Positions 16,717 to 25,434 of a stretch of 64,000 nucleotides of DNA are shown piece after piece. The notes under the pieces are model-generated. The model was not told the DNA's origin. It ran no database searches and saw only the letters and a list, made by a program, of their open reading frames with translations. The DNA is from Shewanella sp. CG12_big_fil_rev_8_21_14_0_65_47_15 (GTDB taxonomy: Bacteria; Pseudomonadota; Gammaproteobacteria; Enterobacterales; Shewanellaceae), in the NCBI RefSeq assembly GCF_002783505.1, contig NZ_PFGL01000022.1:45826-109825 (forward strand). The letters run 5' to 3'. The first letter of the stretch is position 1, and each line of letters begins with the position of its first letter. Position numbers and translations under genes: made by a program.

Positions 16717-17895
16717 ATGACATTTGATCCCCAAGCCCTTTTACTGATTAAGTTTATCTGTCTGCTCACTGGCACAGCAGCCATTGCATGGGGGCTTATC
16801 GCGCAACCGTTAAAAATAGCCCCCAAAGCCAGCATGCGTTTTTCGCTCGGGAACCTCTTTGTCTTGCTGGGCATAATACTCAACACCCAACGCACAGAAG
16901 CTGCGAATTATTTTTTCTGGTTTTGGTCCGATATTTTGATTTTATTGGGGTTTCTCATGTTGCGCTGGGGTACACAGTATCTCTTTCGGCTCCAACACAG
17001 TACAAAATTTGATATCGCTGCCCTCGCAATCACAGCAGTATTGATGTTACTCGTTCCCCCTGACGTTAGCTCTGAACGAATCCTCGCCAGCTTATTCTCT
17101 GCCAATGCGGCCCTCTCTTTTATCCTGTTGACTAAGGATAATTACCTAGCCACTAAGCGTGATACGGGAAATAGAGTCGCAACTGCAATGGTGTTGCCTT
17201 TAATTGCCATGGCAGTGGTTTTTATCATCCGCTTTTTTATCGCACTCCTATCGCCAGAAAAAGCCCCGATATTTATCGCTATGCACACCCAAGCAGCCAT
17301 TCCTGTACTCTGGTTTTACGTATTCCTCGCCCTTGTGATCAATATTGTGATGATAGGCAACGCACTGACACGCTTAGTCAGCAAGATCCGAATTCTGGCC
17401 GAGCGCGATCAGCTGACGGGTCTCTGGAATCGGCGGGCAATGCAAAAGATGTTGAAAAACACCCATCAGCGCTGGCTTAGGAACAACGAACCTTACAGCA
17501 TGGTCCTATTAGACCTAGACCATTTTAAAGATATTAATGATCAATACGGCCACGATGCTGGGGATCTCGCCCTGCTCACAGCGGCCAGATTATTTGGAAC
17601 TGTATTGAGGGAAAACGATGCCCTCTGCCGCCATGGTGGAGAGGAGTTTTTAGTGTTATTACCCGCAACCGATGCCCCCTCGGCTAGGATAGTTGCCGAT
17701 AAACTACATAAAATCCTCAGGGAAAATCCACTCCACTGGCAAGGAAGAGAGATCAATCTTTACGCTAGTTTAGGCTATGCCACCATCTACCACGGATGCC
17801 AGCCAGATCAGCTACTTATTCAAGCCGATCAGGCCATGTACCACGCTAAATTGGCGGGGCGTGACCGTATCTGCCAAGCCAACATCATTGAATAG
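16717..17895 (+). CDS. membrane diguanylate cyclase (GGDEF)
   Basis: 392 residues. The N-terminal 220 residues hold about six to seven membrane helices, a MASE-like sensor. The GGDEF domain spans about 228-390: DQLTGLWNRRAM at the start, DLDHFKDINDQYGHDAGD, and the active site HGGEEF. The inhibitory site RxxD is intact as REND, five residues before GGEEF, so product inhibition by c-di-GMP is expected. No EAL domain. It makes c-di-GMP and so should favour biofilm over motility. Monocistronic; the stop lies 4 bases from the converging pseudouridine synthase. Confidence 0.9.
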   Translation: MTFDPQALLLIKFICLLTGTAAIAWGLIAQPLKIAPKASMRFSLGNLFVLLGIILNTQRTEAANYFFWFWSDILILLGFLMLRWGTQYLFRLQHSTKFDIAALAITAVLMLLVPPDVSSERILASLFSANAALSFILLTKDNYLATKRDTGNRVATAMVLPLIAMAVVFIIRFFIALLSPEKAPIFIAMHTQAAIPVLWFYVFLALVINIVMIGNALTRLVSKIRILAERDQLTGLWNRRAMQKMLKNTHQRWLRNNEPYSMVLLDLDHFKDINDQYGHDAGDLALLTAARLFGTVLRENDALCRHGGEEFLVLLPATDAPSARIVADKLHKILRENPLHWQGREINLYASLGYATIYHGCQPDQLLIQADQAMYHAKLAGRDRICQANIIE

Positions 17896-17899
17896 AGTA

Positions 17900-18586
17900 T
17901 TATCTATCGGGCCAAGCTAAGGCATTGGGCTCTCGCCACACCTCGAGCGCAGCAGTCACAGGCTCGCTGCTAAATAGTGCTCCCTGCAGAGGCATATCGA
18001 GGTAGGCATAATCCCGCCGTCCACCGATAGCGTCACAGTAGCTAAAATGCAAACTGTAGGCGTGCAGATAACAACGATCGGCCCTTTCACCACCATAGAG
18101 GTCGTCACCCAAAATGGGCACAGCTAAACTTGCCAAGGCTACCCTCAACTGATGGGTTTTACCCGAATGGGGTTTAAGCAAATAGAGACGTAATCCGTCA
18201 CCCACACCTTGGGAAAAAAACTGGGTAATCGCCGGATTCTCTTTTGTGCGCAGCAGTTTAAACATACTACGCCGGGACTTTGCCATATCGCCAATCACCC
18301 AGCCCTGTTTCTTCTTAGGCTTACCTTTAGCTAAGGCGAGGTAGAATTTCTGCACTTTATGGGCGGTAAATAACTCAGTAAATTGCCGCGCTGCGGCGGT
18401 GTTCTTAGCCAAAATCAACAGGCCCGAGGTCGGCGTATCGAGTCGATGCACGGCAAAAAGCTTAATCCCCAGATCTTGCTCAACCTGCGCCACGACCCCA
18501 GCGGTGCCATCCTGACTGTGGAAATGCACTTGGGCTGATTTAGAAATAACCAGAAAATCAGCCTCATCGGCTATGATTCGATACAT
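17900..18586 (-). CDS. RluA-family RNA pseudouridine synthase
   Basis: 228 residues without an S4 domain. The catalytic motif is HRLDTPTSGLLILAK at about residue 47, with the essential Asp, followed by FYLALAKGKP and the C-terminal KPHSGKTHQLRVALASLAVPILGDDLYG. It belongs to the RluA group, near the short family known only by homology, so the modified RNA position cannot be given. It lies 33 bases after the histidine kinase on the same strand and may be read with it. Confidence 0.85.
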   Translation of the reverse strand: MYRIIADEADFLVISKSAQVHFHSQDGTAGVVAQVEQDLGIKLFAVHRLDTPTSGLLILAKNTAAARQFTELFTAHKVQKFYLALAKGKPKKKQGWVIGDMAKSRRSMFKLLRTKENPAITQFFSQGVGDGLRLYLLKPHSGKTHQLRVALASLAVPILGDDLYGGERADRCYLHAYSLHFSYCDAIGGRRDYAYLDMPLQGALFSSEPVTAALEVWREPNALAWPDR

Positions 18587-18619
18587 GGAGTTCTCGACAC
18601 TGTAATGCGGATCATCGAC

Positions 18620-19891
18620 TTAAAACTTAATAGTGACCACTAAGCCGGGATGATTATCCGTAAGATTAATTTTGGCATTGTGCCGCGAGAGAATCGCTTT
18701 GACCATAGATAATCCCAATCCCGTACCTTGAAGATGGCGACTAGGATCGAGCCGCACTAAGCGCTCGAACACTCTTTCCTTGCTCTCATCGGGAATACCT
18801 GGGCCATTATCGCAGATCTGGACTTGTGGGCCAGACTGGATGATATCGATCCGCGCACCCTGCCCAGAATATTTCATCGCATTATCCACAAGATTATATA
18901 AGGCTTGGAATAGTAAGTATTTATCACCATGAATAATATGATCACTGAGCAGGGACAGGCTCAGGGTTTGTCCATTAGACTCAGCGACAGCATCGGCCAT
19001 TTCCAATAGATCGGTGCAGAGTTGCGCCAAACTCAATTTCTGCAGATCTAAGGTTTGCTGCCCCTCCTCAATTCGAGTCAAGGATAACATGGCATCGAAG
19101 GTCGCCAAACAGTGGTCTAGCTCCTCAGTCAAGATCGCGCAATCTTCACTGACCTCGTCAGTCGACTTCGAGGCTAGCTCTTCGAGGCCAATGCGGATAT
19201 GGGATAGCGGAGTACGTAAATCGTGGGCAATGTTGTCGGTCGCGCCGCGCACCGCCATTAGATTATTCTCGAGGATATCCAGCACCTTATTAAACTGCAG
19301 TGCCAACATATCGAATTCATCCTGACGCCAACTTAAGGGTAAACGGGTATCGTAGTGGCCACGTTCAATTTGCTCACTCAAGCGGTTGTACTGCACTAAT
19401 CTGCGCAAAATCGCCTTAGAAAACAAATAGCCCAGCGCTAACGTCAAGATAATAGTCAACATCACTGCGGTTGCGGCGGCGCTGATAAACTTATCGATCA
19501 ATGTCGCTAAGTTGTCGGTACGAGTAGCAATAAGCACTGGGCCGTAGCGTGTCATCACTAGGCCCCCCGTCAGAATATGTAACTTATCTGGCCCACCCGT
19601 TAAAATGGGGAAATCCCGGGTCTGTGGCAACATAGGCATGTCTTCGGGCATAAAACTCAGGGCGCCGACCATATCATAACTATTGCGCCAAGCAATCAGG
19701 GCGGTTTGGGGATCGGCGGCGCGGATCTGGGCGGCAAAACTGCGGCGATCAACCGTGCGGGCTAAGTGTTGGTAGCGCTGGGTTTCTGACTCAAGATATT
19801 GAGTCACTTGATATTGTTGTTCGATAATCAATTGGCGATAGAGAACAAATAGCAAAGCGCCTATGATCACAGTCACTAAGGTGGAAAACAC
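18620..19891 (-). CDS. sensor histidine kinase, OmpR/EnvZ type
   Basis: 423 residues from GTG at 19891. Two membrane helices (1-20 and about 140-162) flank a periplasmic domain, then HAMP, HisKA with the phospho-acceptor in NIAHDLRTPLSHIR (about residue 225) and HATPase_c with NLVDNAMKYS, DNGPGIP and GTGLGLSMV. The GTG start leaves no residues before the first helix. The frame stays open for 13 more codons upstream to an ATT overlapping the regulator's stop codon, so the true start may be a rare non-ATG codon. It forms an operon with the response regulator and PepSY gene upstream. Confidence 0.87.
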   Translation of the reverse strand: MFSTLVTVIIGALLFVLYRQLIIEQQYQVTQYLESETQRYQHLARTVDRRSFAAQIRAADPQTALIAWRNSYDMVGALSFMPEDMPMLPQTRDFPILTGGPDKLHILTGGLVMTRYGPVLIATRTDNLATLIDKFISAAATAVMLTIILTLALGYLFSKAILRRLVQYNRLSEQIERGHYDTRLPLSWRQDEFDMLALQFNKVLDILENNLMAVRGATDNIAHDLRTPLSHIRIGLEELASKSTDEVSEDCAILTEELDHCLATFDAMLSLTRIEEGQQTLDLQKLSLAQLCTDLLEMADAVAESNGQTLSLSLLSDHIIHGDKYLLFQALYNLVDNAMKYSGQGARIDIIQSGPQVQICDNGPGIPDESKERVFERLVRLDPSRHLQGTGLGLSMVKAILSRHNAKINLTDNHPGLVVTIKF

Positions 19892-19925
19892 TATCGTGAT
19901 GCGCCAGGCGCTACTCTGGTAAGGC

Positions 19926-20603
19926 TTAATGCCTTTGTCGTAAGCGATAACCCGCCCCCCTCACGGTTTCAATCAATTCACCGTGGCCTAGCTCTTCAAA
20001 TTTTCGGCGCAATTTGGCGATATGCACATCGATCACATTAGTGCGAGGATCGAAGTGATAATCCCACACTGCTTCGAACAATAAGGTGCGGCTAATCACT
20101 TGATTCGCGTGTTCCATCAGATACTTAAGTAGCTGAAACTCCTTTGGCTGCAACATAAGATCCTGCCCGTCTAAGGTGACGTTGCGTGTCAGCAACTCCA
20201 TCTTTAAGCCGCCAACGACTAAATCCGTCGTGACTGGGGCCGATTGGCCACGTTGCATTAATTTCTCGGCGCGCACCAATAGCTCGGAGAAGGCAAATGG
20301 CTTAGTCATATAGTCATCGCCTCCGGCACGCAAGCCCTTCACCCGCTCATCCACATGGGCCAATGCCGATAAAATCAGCACTGGAGTCTGATCCCCCGTC
20401 GCCCTCAAGGCGGCAAGCAGTTTTAACCCGTCGAGTTGTGGCAACATACGGTCGAGGATCAGTAAATCGTATTGACTGCTTGTGGCCTGCAACAGCCCTT
20501 GATGACCGTCACTGGCGGTTTCAATATTATGTCCCTGCTCGAGAAACCCTTTGACTATGTAGTCAATCGTTGTCGCATCATCTTCAACTAAAAGTATTTT
20601 CAT
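19926..20603 (-). CDS. OmpR-family response regulator
   Basis: 225 residues. The receiver domain has the acidic pocket EDD at 7-9, phospho-acceptor Asp in LLILDRMLPQLDG (about 51) and Lys in YMTKPF (about 101). The C-terminal winged helix ends with TVRGAGYRLRQRH. Target genes are unknown; neighbours suggest it answers the partner kinase and the PepSY protein. It lies between the PepSY gene (49 bases upstream) and the kinase. Confidence 0.9.
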   Translation of the reverse strand: MKILLVEDDATTIDYIVKGFLEQGHNIETASDGHQGLLQATSSQYDLLILDRMLPQLDGLKLLAALRATGDQTPVLILSALAHVDERVKGLRAGGDDYMTKPFAFSELLVRAEKLMQRGQSAPVTTDLVVGGLKMELLTRNVTLDGQDLMLQPKEFQLLKYLMEHANQVISRTLLFEAVWDYHFDPRTNVIDVHIAKLRRKFEELGHGELIETVRGAGYRLRQRH

Positions 20604-20652
20604 TTATACGTTGCGCTCCTCAATCTTCACTTAGTCCTTGGCTCTACAAGCT

Positions 20653-21174
20653 TCAATCCCACTTGAGTAAAGGTAGCTGCCGTAAATTTTCCACGTCGAA
20701 TGCCAATTTATACTTACCGGTATCATCTAACAACTTAAGCTCTAAGTAACTGATACCTAAGTCGTGATCTAATTTTGCATCGGTCAAAAAACCATTGTGA
20801 TCCTTAGTCGCCATCGCAATAAGGCCTGAAAATGTTTGATGCTTAGCCGTAATGAGCCGAGTTGCCTCGACTTCACTTAGCTCATCCGCTGTCACTTTAG
20901 CCGCCTTTTGCTTTAATAACTTACCATCGCGGGCACGGTATTCGAACCGAGTAATAGCGTTAGCTAACGGATTAATTAACTCAAGTTTGTAGACTAACTC
21001 GCCCTCTTGCATTTCCATTTCAAACTCGGTAATCACCCCTTGAAAATCCTTTTCAACCTGCTGCATAACACTCAGCGGTGGCCGATAATCCCCACCGGCT
21101 AACATCGAATACAGGCTCTGGGCGGCGGATGCCACCCCAGATACCAAAATGAGTCCTAGCAACCATAGTCTCAT
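20653..21174 (-). CDS. PepSY domain protein, exported
   Basis: 173 residues with a signal peptide (MRLWLLGLILVSGVASA). Two PepSY-like repeats can be seen: one around EFEMEMQEGELVYKLELI...RDGKLLKQK (about 50-90), and a second diverged one around LDHDLGISYLELKLLDDTGKYKLAFD. PepSY domains bind or inhibit peptidases or act as sensory accessory parts in the periplasm. As the first gene of an operon with a response regulator and kinase, it may modulate the kinase sensor (inference). A similar arrangement recurs at 59738-62024. Confidence 0.8.
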   Translation of the reverse strand: MRLWLLGLILVSGVASAAQSLYSMLAGGDYRPPLSVMQQVEKDFQGVITEFEMEMQEGELVYKLELINPLANAITRFEYRARDGKLLKQKAAKVTADELSEVEATRLITAKHQTFSGLIAMATKDHNGFLTDAKLDHDLGISYLELKLLDDTGKYKLAFDVENLRQLPLLKWD

Positions 21175-21306
21175 GGCTCCTCCATATAAATCAGCTATGT
21201 TTGTATCTTATGAGACAATCAGTTAGATGTCGATGGGATGGGTAAGTCTACCCAATGTCGACTAAAACACCGATGGAAACAAGATTAAGCTTTGATCATC
21301 TAAGGA

Positions 21307-22416
21307 TCAAAGCGGCTCTAAGATATGAATTTGCTCGGATTTCAGTGCCACAGTGGTCTGCATTCCCTTTTTTAGGGCAAGCTTTTGGGCGAGGTGAAGT
21401 GATATTTCGGTATGTAACTGTAGCTGGGTGCCTGTGACATAACAGAGGAGCCGTACCGACTCTCCCATTACGAGCAAGGCGTCAATGGTAATATCTAACT
21501 TATTAAAACTGCGGCATAAACGACCATTAGAAATCGAATTAAATCGTATGCCCTGATTGGGGATCACCCAACGAACCCGTGATCCGACGGGGCGATCTTT
21601 ACCAAAGTCACAGGCGATCAATTGCTCACCACACTTAAGCCAAGTGAGGTCTTTTGTGCTGTCTTGAAACACCACTTCACCATCGAAAATATTCCTCAGC
21701 CCCATCTGCCGCGCCACTGCCTCGTTACGTGGCCGCGATAACACCTCAAAGGGGGCCCCCTGCTGTAGCATCTGTCCTTGACTGATCAACATCATAGTAT
21801 CCGCCAGCAATAGGGCCTCATTTAAATCGTGGGTGACCATAATCACGGGGCAGAGTAACTGCTCTTTAAGGCGAGCCAATTCGAGGTATAAACGCTCACG
21901 GGTTTCCCTATCTACCGCAGAAAATGGCTCATCCAGCAATAAAACGGAAGGCTCTCGGGCCAACGCCCTCGCCAGTGCAACCCGTTGGCGCTGGCCACCG
22001 GATAAATGCGCCGGCAATCTATCGGGTAATCCATGCAAATTCACTCGCTCTAACCAATCCTTAGCCCGCGTAATCCGTTCAGACTTAGGAATATGATCGA
22101 GCCCAGCGACCACATTTTCTAGGGCAGTCAGATTAGGAAATAACCCAAAATGCTGCGGCATATAACCTATATGGCGTTGCTGCGGGCTCAAGGCGATACG
22201 CGCTTTGTCATCAAACCAAGGCTGTTCGCCAAAATGGATTTGGCCCGCATCCGGATGGTTTAGCCCGGCGATCATCCTCAGCAGCGTGGTTTTACCGCCA
22301 CCAGAAGGCCCCACGACGGCAAGCACCTCACCCGCCTTGCAGCAAAAATCGGCATTGAGTTTTATGTGATTATCGTTTTGGATCTGGCAATGCAGATCAG
22401 CGATGATTTGTGCCAC
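21307..22416 (-). CDS. modC: molybdate ABC transporter, ATP-binding protein
   Basis: 369 residues. Walker A is GPSGGGKTT (about 36-44), the signature is LSGGQRQRVALARALA and Walker B VLLLDEPFSAVD, with the switch His in MVTHDLNEALLLAD. The C-terminal 130 residues form a TOBE-like molybdate-binding domain, as usual in ModC. It powers molybdate import at the inner membrane with ModB and ModA. Its start overlaps the end of modB by 20 bases, showing translational coupling. Confidence 0.93.
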   Translation of the reverse strand: MAQIIADLHCQIQNDNHIKLNADFCCKAGEVLAVVGPSGGGKTTLLRMIAGLNHPDAGQIHFGEQPWFDDKARIALSPQQRHIGYMPQHFGLFPNLTALENVVAGLDHIPKSERITRAKDWLERVNLHGLPDRLPAHLSGGQRQRVALARALAREPSVLLLDEPFSAVDRETRERLYLELARLKEQLLCPVIMVTHDLNEALLLADTMMLISQGQMLQQGAPFEVLSRPRNEAVARQMGLRNIFDGEVVFQDSTKDLTWLKCGEQLIACDFGKDRPVGSRVRWVIPNQGIRFNSISNGRLCRSFNKLDITIDALLVMGESVRLLCYVTGTQLQLHTEISLHLAQKLALKKGMQTTVALKSEQIHILEPL

Positions 22417-23080
22417 GCTGACCTCCTAAACGTCGGGACAAACTGGTCGTCAATGCCAAGGCTGTAACGGCAAACAGCAATAATACTAATGACATAGTAC
22501 CGGCGGCATTAAAATCAAATGACTGCACACTGTCATAAATTGCAATTGAAATCGTCTTAGTCTCGCCAGCGATATTGCCACCCATCATCAGCACGACGCC
22601 AAACTCGCCTAGCACATGGGAGAAACACAAGACTAGTGCGGTTAACACGCCCGGCCATACCATAGGTAATTCAATTTTAAGCAGAATTTTAATTCGACCC
22701 ATGCCACAACATGCGGCAGCGTCACGGACATCGTGGGGGACAGTTTCAAAGGCCCGCTGAATAGGCTGCACCGCAAAGGGGATATTGACTAAAACGGAGG
22801 CGATAACCAGCCCGGAAAAGTGAAATACAAGTTGCTGACCGATGACTTGCTCAATCCATTGACCAAGCCAACTCTGGCTACCCAGCCCCACCAGCAGGTA
22901 ATAGCCAATCACGGTCGGTGGTAACACTAAGGGCACCATAATCAGCGCCTCAACCCAAGACTTACCGACAAACTGACGATAGGCCAAGGCTCGCCCGGCG
23001 AGAATGGCTAAGGGGATCAGCACTAAAACCGTAATCCCACTCAGCTTGACCGATAACCAGAGTGCCTGCCAATCCATCAT
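22397..23080 (-). CDS. modB: molybdate ABC transporter permease
   Basis: 227 residues with about five membrane helices. The cytoplasmic EAA loop appears as VPHDVRDAAACCGMGRIKILLKIELPMVWPG, and the LGEFGVVLMMGGNIAGET segment is typical of ModB. The ATG overlaps the modA stop. It forms the membrane channel for molybdate with ModC. Confidence 0.93.
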   Translation of the reverse strand: MMDWQALWLSVKLSGITVLVLIPLAILAGRALAYRQFVGKSWVEALIMVPLVLPPTVIGYYLLVGLGSQSWLGQWIEQVIGQQLVFHFSGLVIASVLVNIPFAVQPIQRAFETVPHDVRDAAACCGMGRIKILLKIELPMVWPGVLTALVLCFSHVLGEFGVVLMMGGNIAGETKTISIAIYDSVQSFDFNAAGTMSLVLLLFAVTALALTTSLSRRLGGQRGTNHR

Positions 23081-23880
23081 GGTTGCTCTGGCAGTGAGAA
23101 ACCATAATCGGCCAAAATATGGCGAGCATTATCTGTTTGTAAATAGTCATAGAAACGCTCGGCGGTGTCACCCGCACTCACCATTAATACCATACGCTGA
23201 AACAATGGGCTATGCATTGTGGCTGGCACTATCGCGTATCGGCTATGGCTCGCAAACTGAGGAGACATAGCTAAAGACAGCGCAATAATCCCGCCCTGGG
23301 TTGAACCGCTGATCGCAAACTGACCCGCTTGGGACACGTTTTCCCCGAGGATCAATTTAGGTTGAATCGCCTCCCACAACTGCACTGACTGCAACGCTTC
23401 CTTCGCCCTCTCACCATAGGGAGCATGGTCAGGATTGGCGATGGCAAAACGGCTGATTTCCCCAGCCTTAAGTGCTTGTGCTAATCCCTTTAACTCAGGG
23501 TCAAGCGACAGACTGCCCGCCTTAGGTGCAACAATGGCGAGTTGCCCTTGGGCGTAAAGCACGCCGGCATCACGGGCGACACCCGCTTTATGTAGCTGCT
23601 GAATATATTTTTCATCCGCGGATAAAAACAATTCATAGGGGGCACCATTTTGGATTTGAGTGGCAAAGTTGCCCGATGACCCATAGGAAATTTTTACTTT
23701 TAGCCCAGTATCATGGGTAAATTTTTGGCTAATGTCATCCAAGGCAAAACGCAAATCCGAGGCGGCGGCAATGGCAGGAATAGCAGACTTCTCCGCCGCA
23801 CGACTGGACAATGGCAGGACAGCTAAGCAAAACAGTACTGCAAAACCAAAGGTATGGAAAAAACGGGTCAAACTCGACAT
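23077..23880 (-). CDS. modA: periplasmic molybdate-binding protein
   Basis: 267 residues with a signal peptide ending near SRAAEKS (about 28). Binding-protein features include AAASDLRFALDDI, KISYGSSGNFATQIQNGAPYELFLSAD, where Ser residues contact the oxyanion, and RFAIANPDHAPYGERA. It delivers molybdate to ModBC. It is the first gene of modABC and is preceded by a 235-base structured region that may act as a molybdenum-cofactor sensing leader. Confidence 0.93.
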   Translation of the reverse strand: MSSLTRFFHTFGFAVLFCLAVLPLSSRAAEKSAIPAIAAASDLRFALDDISQKFTHDTGLKVKISYGSSGNFATQIQNGAPYELFLSADEKYIQQLHKAGVARDAGVLYAQGQLAIVAPKAGSLSLDPELKGLAQALKAGEISRFAIANPDHAPYGERAKEALQSVQLWEAIQPKLILGENVSQAGQFAISGSTQGGIIALSLAMSPQFASHSRYAIVPATMHSPLFQRMVLMVSAGDTAERFYDYLQTDNARHILADYGFSLPEQP

Positions 23881-23997
23881 TGGGTCACCTTAGTGCAATA
23901 TTCGCGCGGTTTGTGAACTGGCTAGTTGCCACTACGAGTATCGTTATCGCACGGCTAAATGGCCGTTTTGAATCGTCAGTCACTTCATAGTGACAAG

Positions 23998-24090
23998 CAC
24001 GGTATCGGTAAGCCAGCCCTCTGCGCCATGAATGGCGCGGTGGAACCCTCAAGGAAGAGTTAATGGCGTGTCTGCGTGCGATACCCTGCG
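23998..24090 (-). promoter_or_regulatory. structured leader of modABC, candidate Moco-type RNA
   Basis: On the minus strand GGTATCG (24085-24079) can pair with CGATACC (24007-24001), closing a 71-base domain that holds a perfect hairpin GCGCCA/TGGCGC (24038-24023) and a CTTGAGGGTTCCACC segment. Another hairpin, GTCACT/AGTGAC, follows. The Moco RNA motif is known upstream of mod and moa genes in gammaproteobacteria; I cannot confirm its consensus by eye. Confidence 0.4.
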
Positions 24091-24115
24091 ATGTAGCATA
24101 ATTAAGAACAGTTAT

Positions 24116-24583
24116 TTAGCCTTTGTGTTGCCACAACTTAGCCGCCTGTTCATCGGCATCCTTTGCTTCAACCCAATTTTTACCTTGCTCACCCGCTTCT
24201 AGTTTCCAGAATGGCGCCTTGGTTTTTAAAAAGTCGATTAAAAACTCACAGGCGGCAAAGGCGGCTTTGCGATGGGCGCTCGTCACGCCGATAAACACAA
24301 TTTGCTCACCCAGAGCCATAGTGCCGACACGGTGGATGACAGTGACTTTGTTAAGCGGCCAGCGGCTACGCGCCTCGGTGACGATTTGCTCCAGCACGGC
24401 TTCGGTCATGCCGGGATAATGCTCTAGGGTGAGGTCGGTGACTGTGGCACCATCGTTAAAATCACGTACCTTGCCAATAAAGGTCACGACTGCACCATCG
24501 CTATTGTCTTGGGCTAACTGGCGATATTCGTCAGAAACACTAAAATCGACCTCTTGCACTCGAACTGCGGGTAACAGACGCAT
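24116..24583 (-). CDS. moaE: molybdopterin synthase catalytic subunit MoaE
   Basis: 155 residues from the ATG at 24583, one base after the moaD stop and with GGGGG just upstream; the longer frame would overlap moaD by about 60 bases and is not used by the family. Family motifs: VVTFIGKVRDFNDG, LTLEHYPGMTE, VTVIHRVGTMALGEQIVFIGVTSAHR, and AFAACEFLIDFLKTKAPFWK with the catalytic lysines. It converts precursor Z (cPMP) to molybdopterin with MoaD thiocarboxylate in the cytosol. Last gene of moaACDE. Confidence 0.93.
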   Translation of the reverse strand: MRLLPAVRVQEVDFSVSDEYRQLAQDNSDGAVVTFIGKVRDFNDGATVTDLTLEHYPGMTEAVLEQIVTEARSRWPLNKVTVIHRVGTMALGEQIVFIGVTSAHRKAAFAACEFLIDFLKTKAPFWKLEAGEQGKNWVEAKDADEQAAKLWQHKG

Positions 24584-24584
24584 A

Positions 24585-24836
24585 TCAACCCCCTGTAACG
24601 GGTGGGAAAAAGGCCACTTCATCACCGTCTTTAACGGGCGCATCCCATTGGCTAATGGTTTGGTTGACCGCGACCAGCAACTTATCTGAGGTTAATACCT
24701 TGGCCCACTTTTCATCGGTTGCCGCTAGCGCAGCGCGTAATGTCTCGGCGGTTTGCATCTGCTCATTAGCCTCAATGCTTAACTTGGCCGTGCCCAACAA
24801 CTCTCGAACTTGGGCAAAAAACAACACGTTAATCAT
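24585..24836 (-). CDS. moaD: molybdopterin synthase sulfur carrier subunit MoaD
   Basis: 83 residues of ubiquitin-like fold ending in the Gly-Gly (FPPVTGG) that is adenylated and thiocarboxylated by MoeB. MINVLFFAQVRELLG at the N-terminus and DGDEVAFFPPV near the end are typical. It is coupled to moaE: the two genes are separated by one base. Confidence 0.92.
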   Translation of the reverse strand: MINVLFFAQVRELLGTAKLSIEANEQMQTAETLRAALAATDEKWAKVLTSDKLLVAVNQTISQWDAPVKDGDEVAFFPPVTGG

Positions 24837-24859
24837 AATCTTCCCTCGTTTTTGATCCG

Positions 24860-25336
24860 CTAAACCTTAAAATGCCCAGACTTACCGCCGCGCTTTTCCA
24901 ACAGGCGAACCTGGGAAATCACCATATCTTTTTGCACGGCTTTGCACATATCGTAAATAGTGAGTGCCGCCACAGAGGCCGCAGTGAGGGCCTCCATTTC
25001 AACCCCAGTTTTGCCGGATAATTTACATAAGCTAGTGATCCGCACGCGGTTATGTTCGGGCTGCGCCTCTAAATCGACCTCGACCTTAGTCAACATCAGT
25101 GGATGGCATAAAGGGATCAGATCTGAGGTCTTTTTCGCCGCTTGAATTCCCGCGATCCGCGCGGTGGCAAACACATCACCCTTGTGGTGGCTGCCACTCA
25201 TGATCATCTCAAGTGTCGTGCTCGCCATCTCGATAAAAGCTTCGGCGCGGGCTTCACGCTCGGTGACGGCCTTTTCGGTCACATCGACCATATGGGCATT
25301 GCCATCGGCATTGATATGGGTAAATACATTGCTCAT
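24860..25336 (-). CDS. moaC: cyclic pyranopterin monophosphate synthase MoaC
   Basis: 158 residues. Motifs: [22 protein letters not shown] with the conserved Lys and His of the active site, [21 protein letters not shown] and KAVQKDMVI with the second catalytic Lys. It makes cPMP from the product of MoaA. Start supported by AAGGA 9 bases upstream. In operon with moaA upstream and moaD 23 bases downstream. Confidence 0.94.
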   Translation of the reverse strand: MSNVFTHINADGNAHMVDVTEKAVTEREARAEAFIEMASTTLEMIMSGSHHKGDVFATARIAGIQAAKKTSDLIPLCHPLMLTKVEVDLEAQPEHNRVRITSLCKLSGKTGVEMEALTAASVAALTIYDMCKAVQKDMVISQVRLLEKRGGKSGHFKV

Positions 25337-25434
25337 TAAAGCGTTCCTTTAAAATGAAGCCTAATCAAGGCGCGGGGAAAGGGGGCAGCTAGCAGTGCTC
25401 AAGCCAACATTATTGCTAAGGCGAGCAAATCCGC

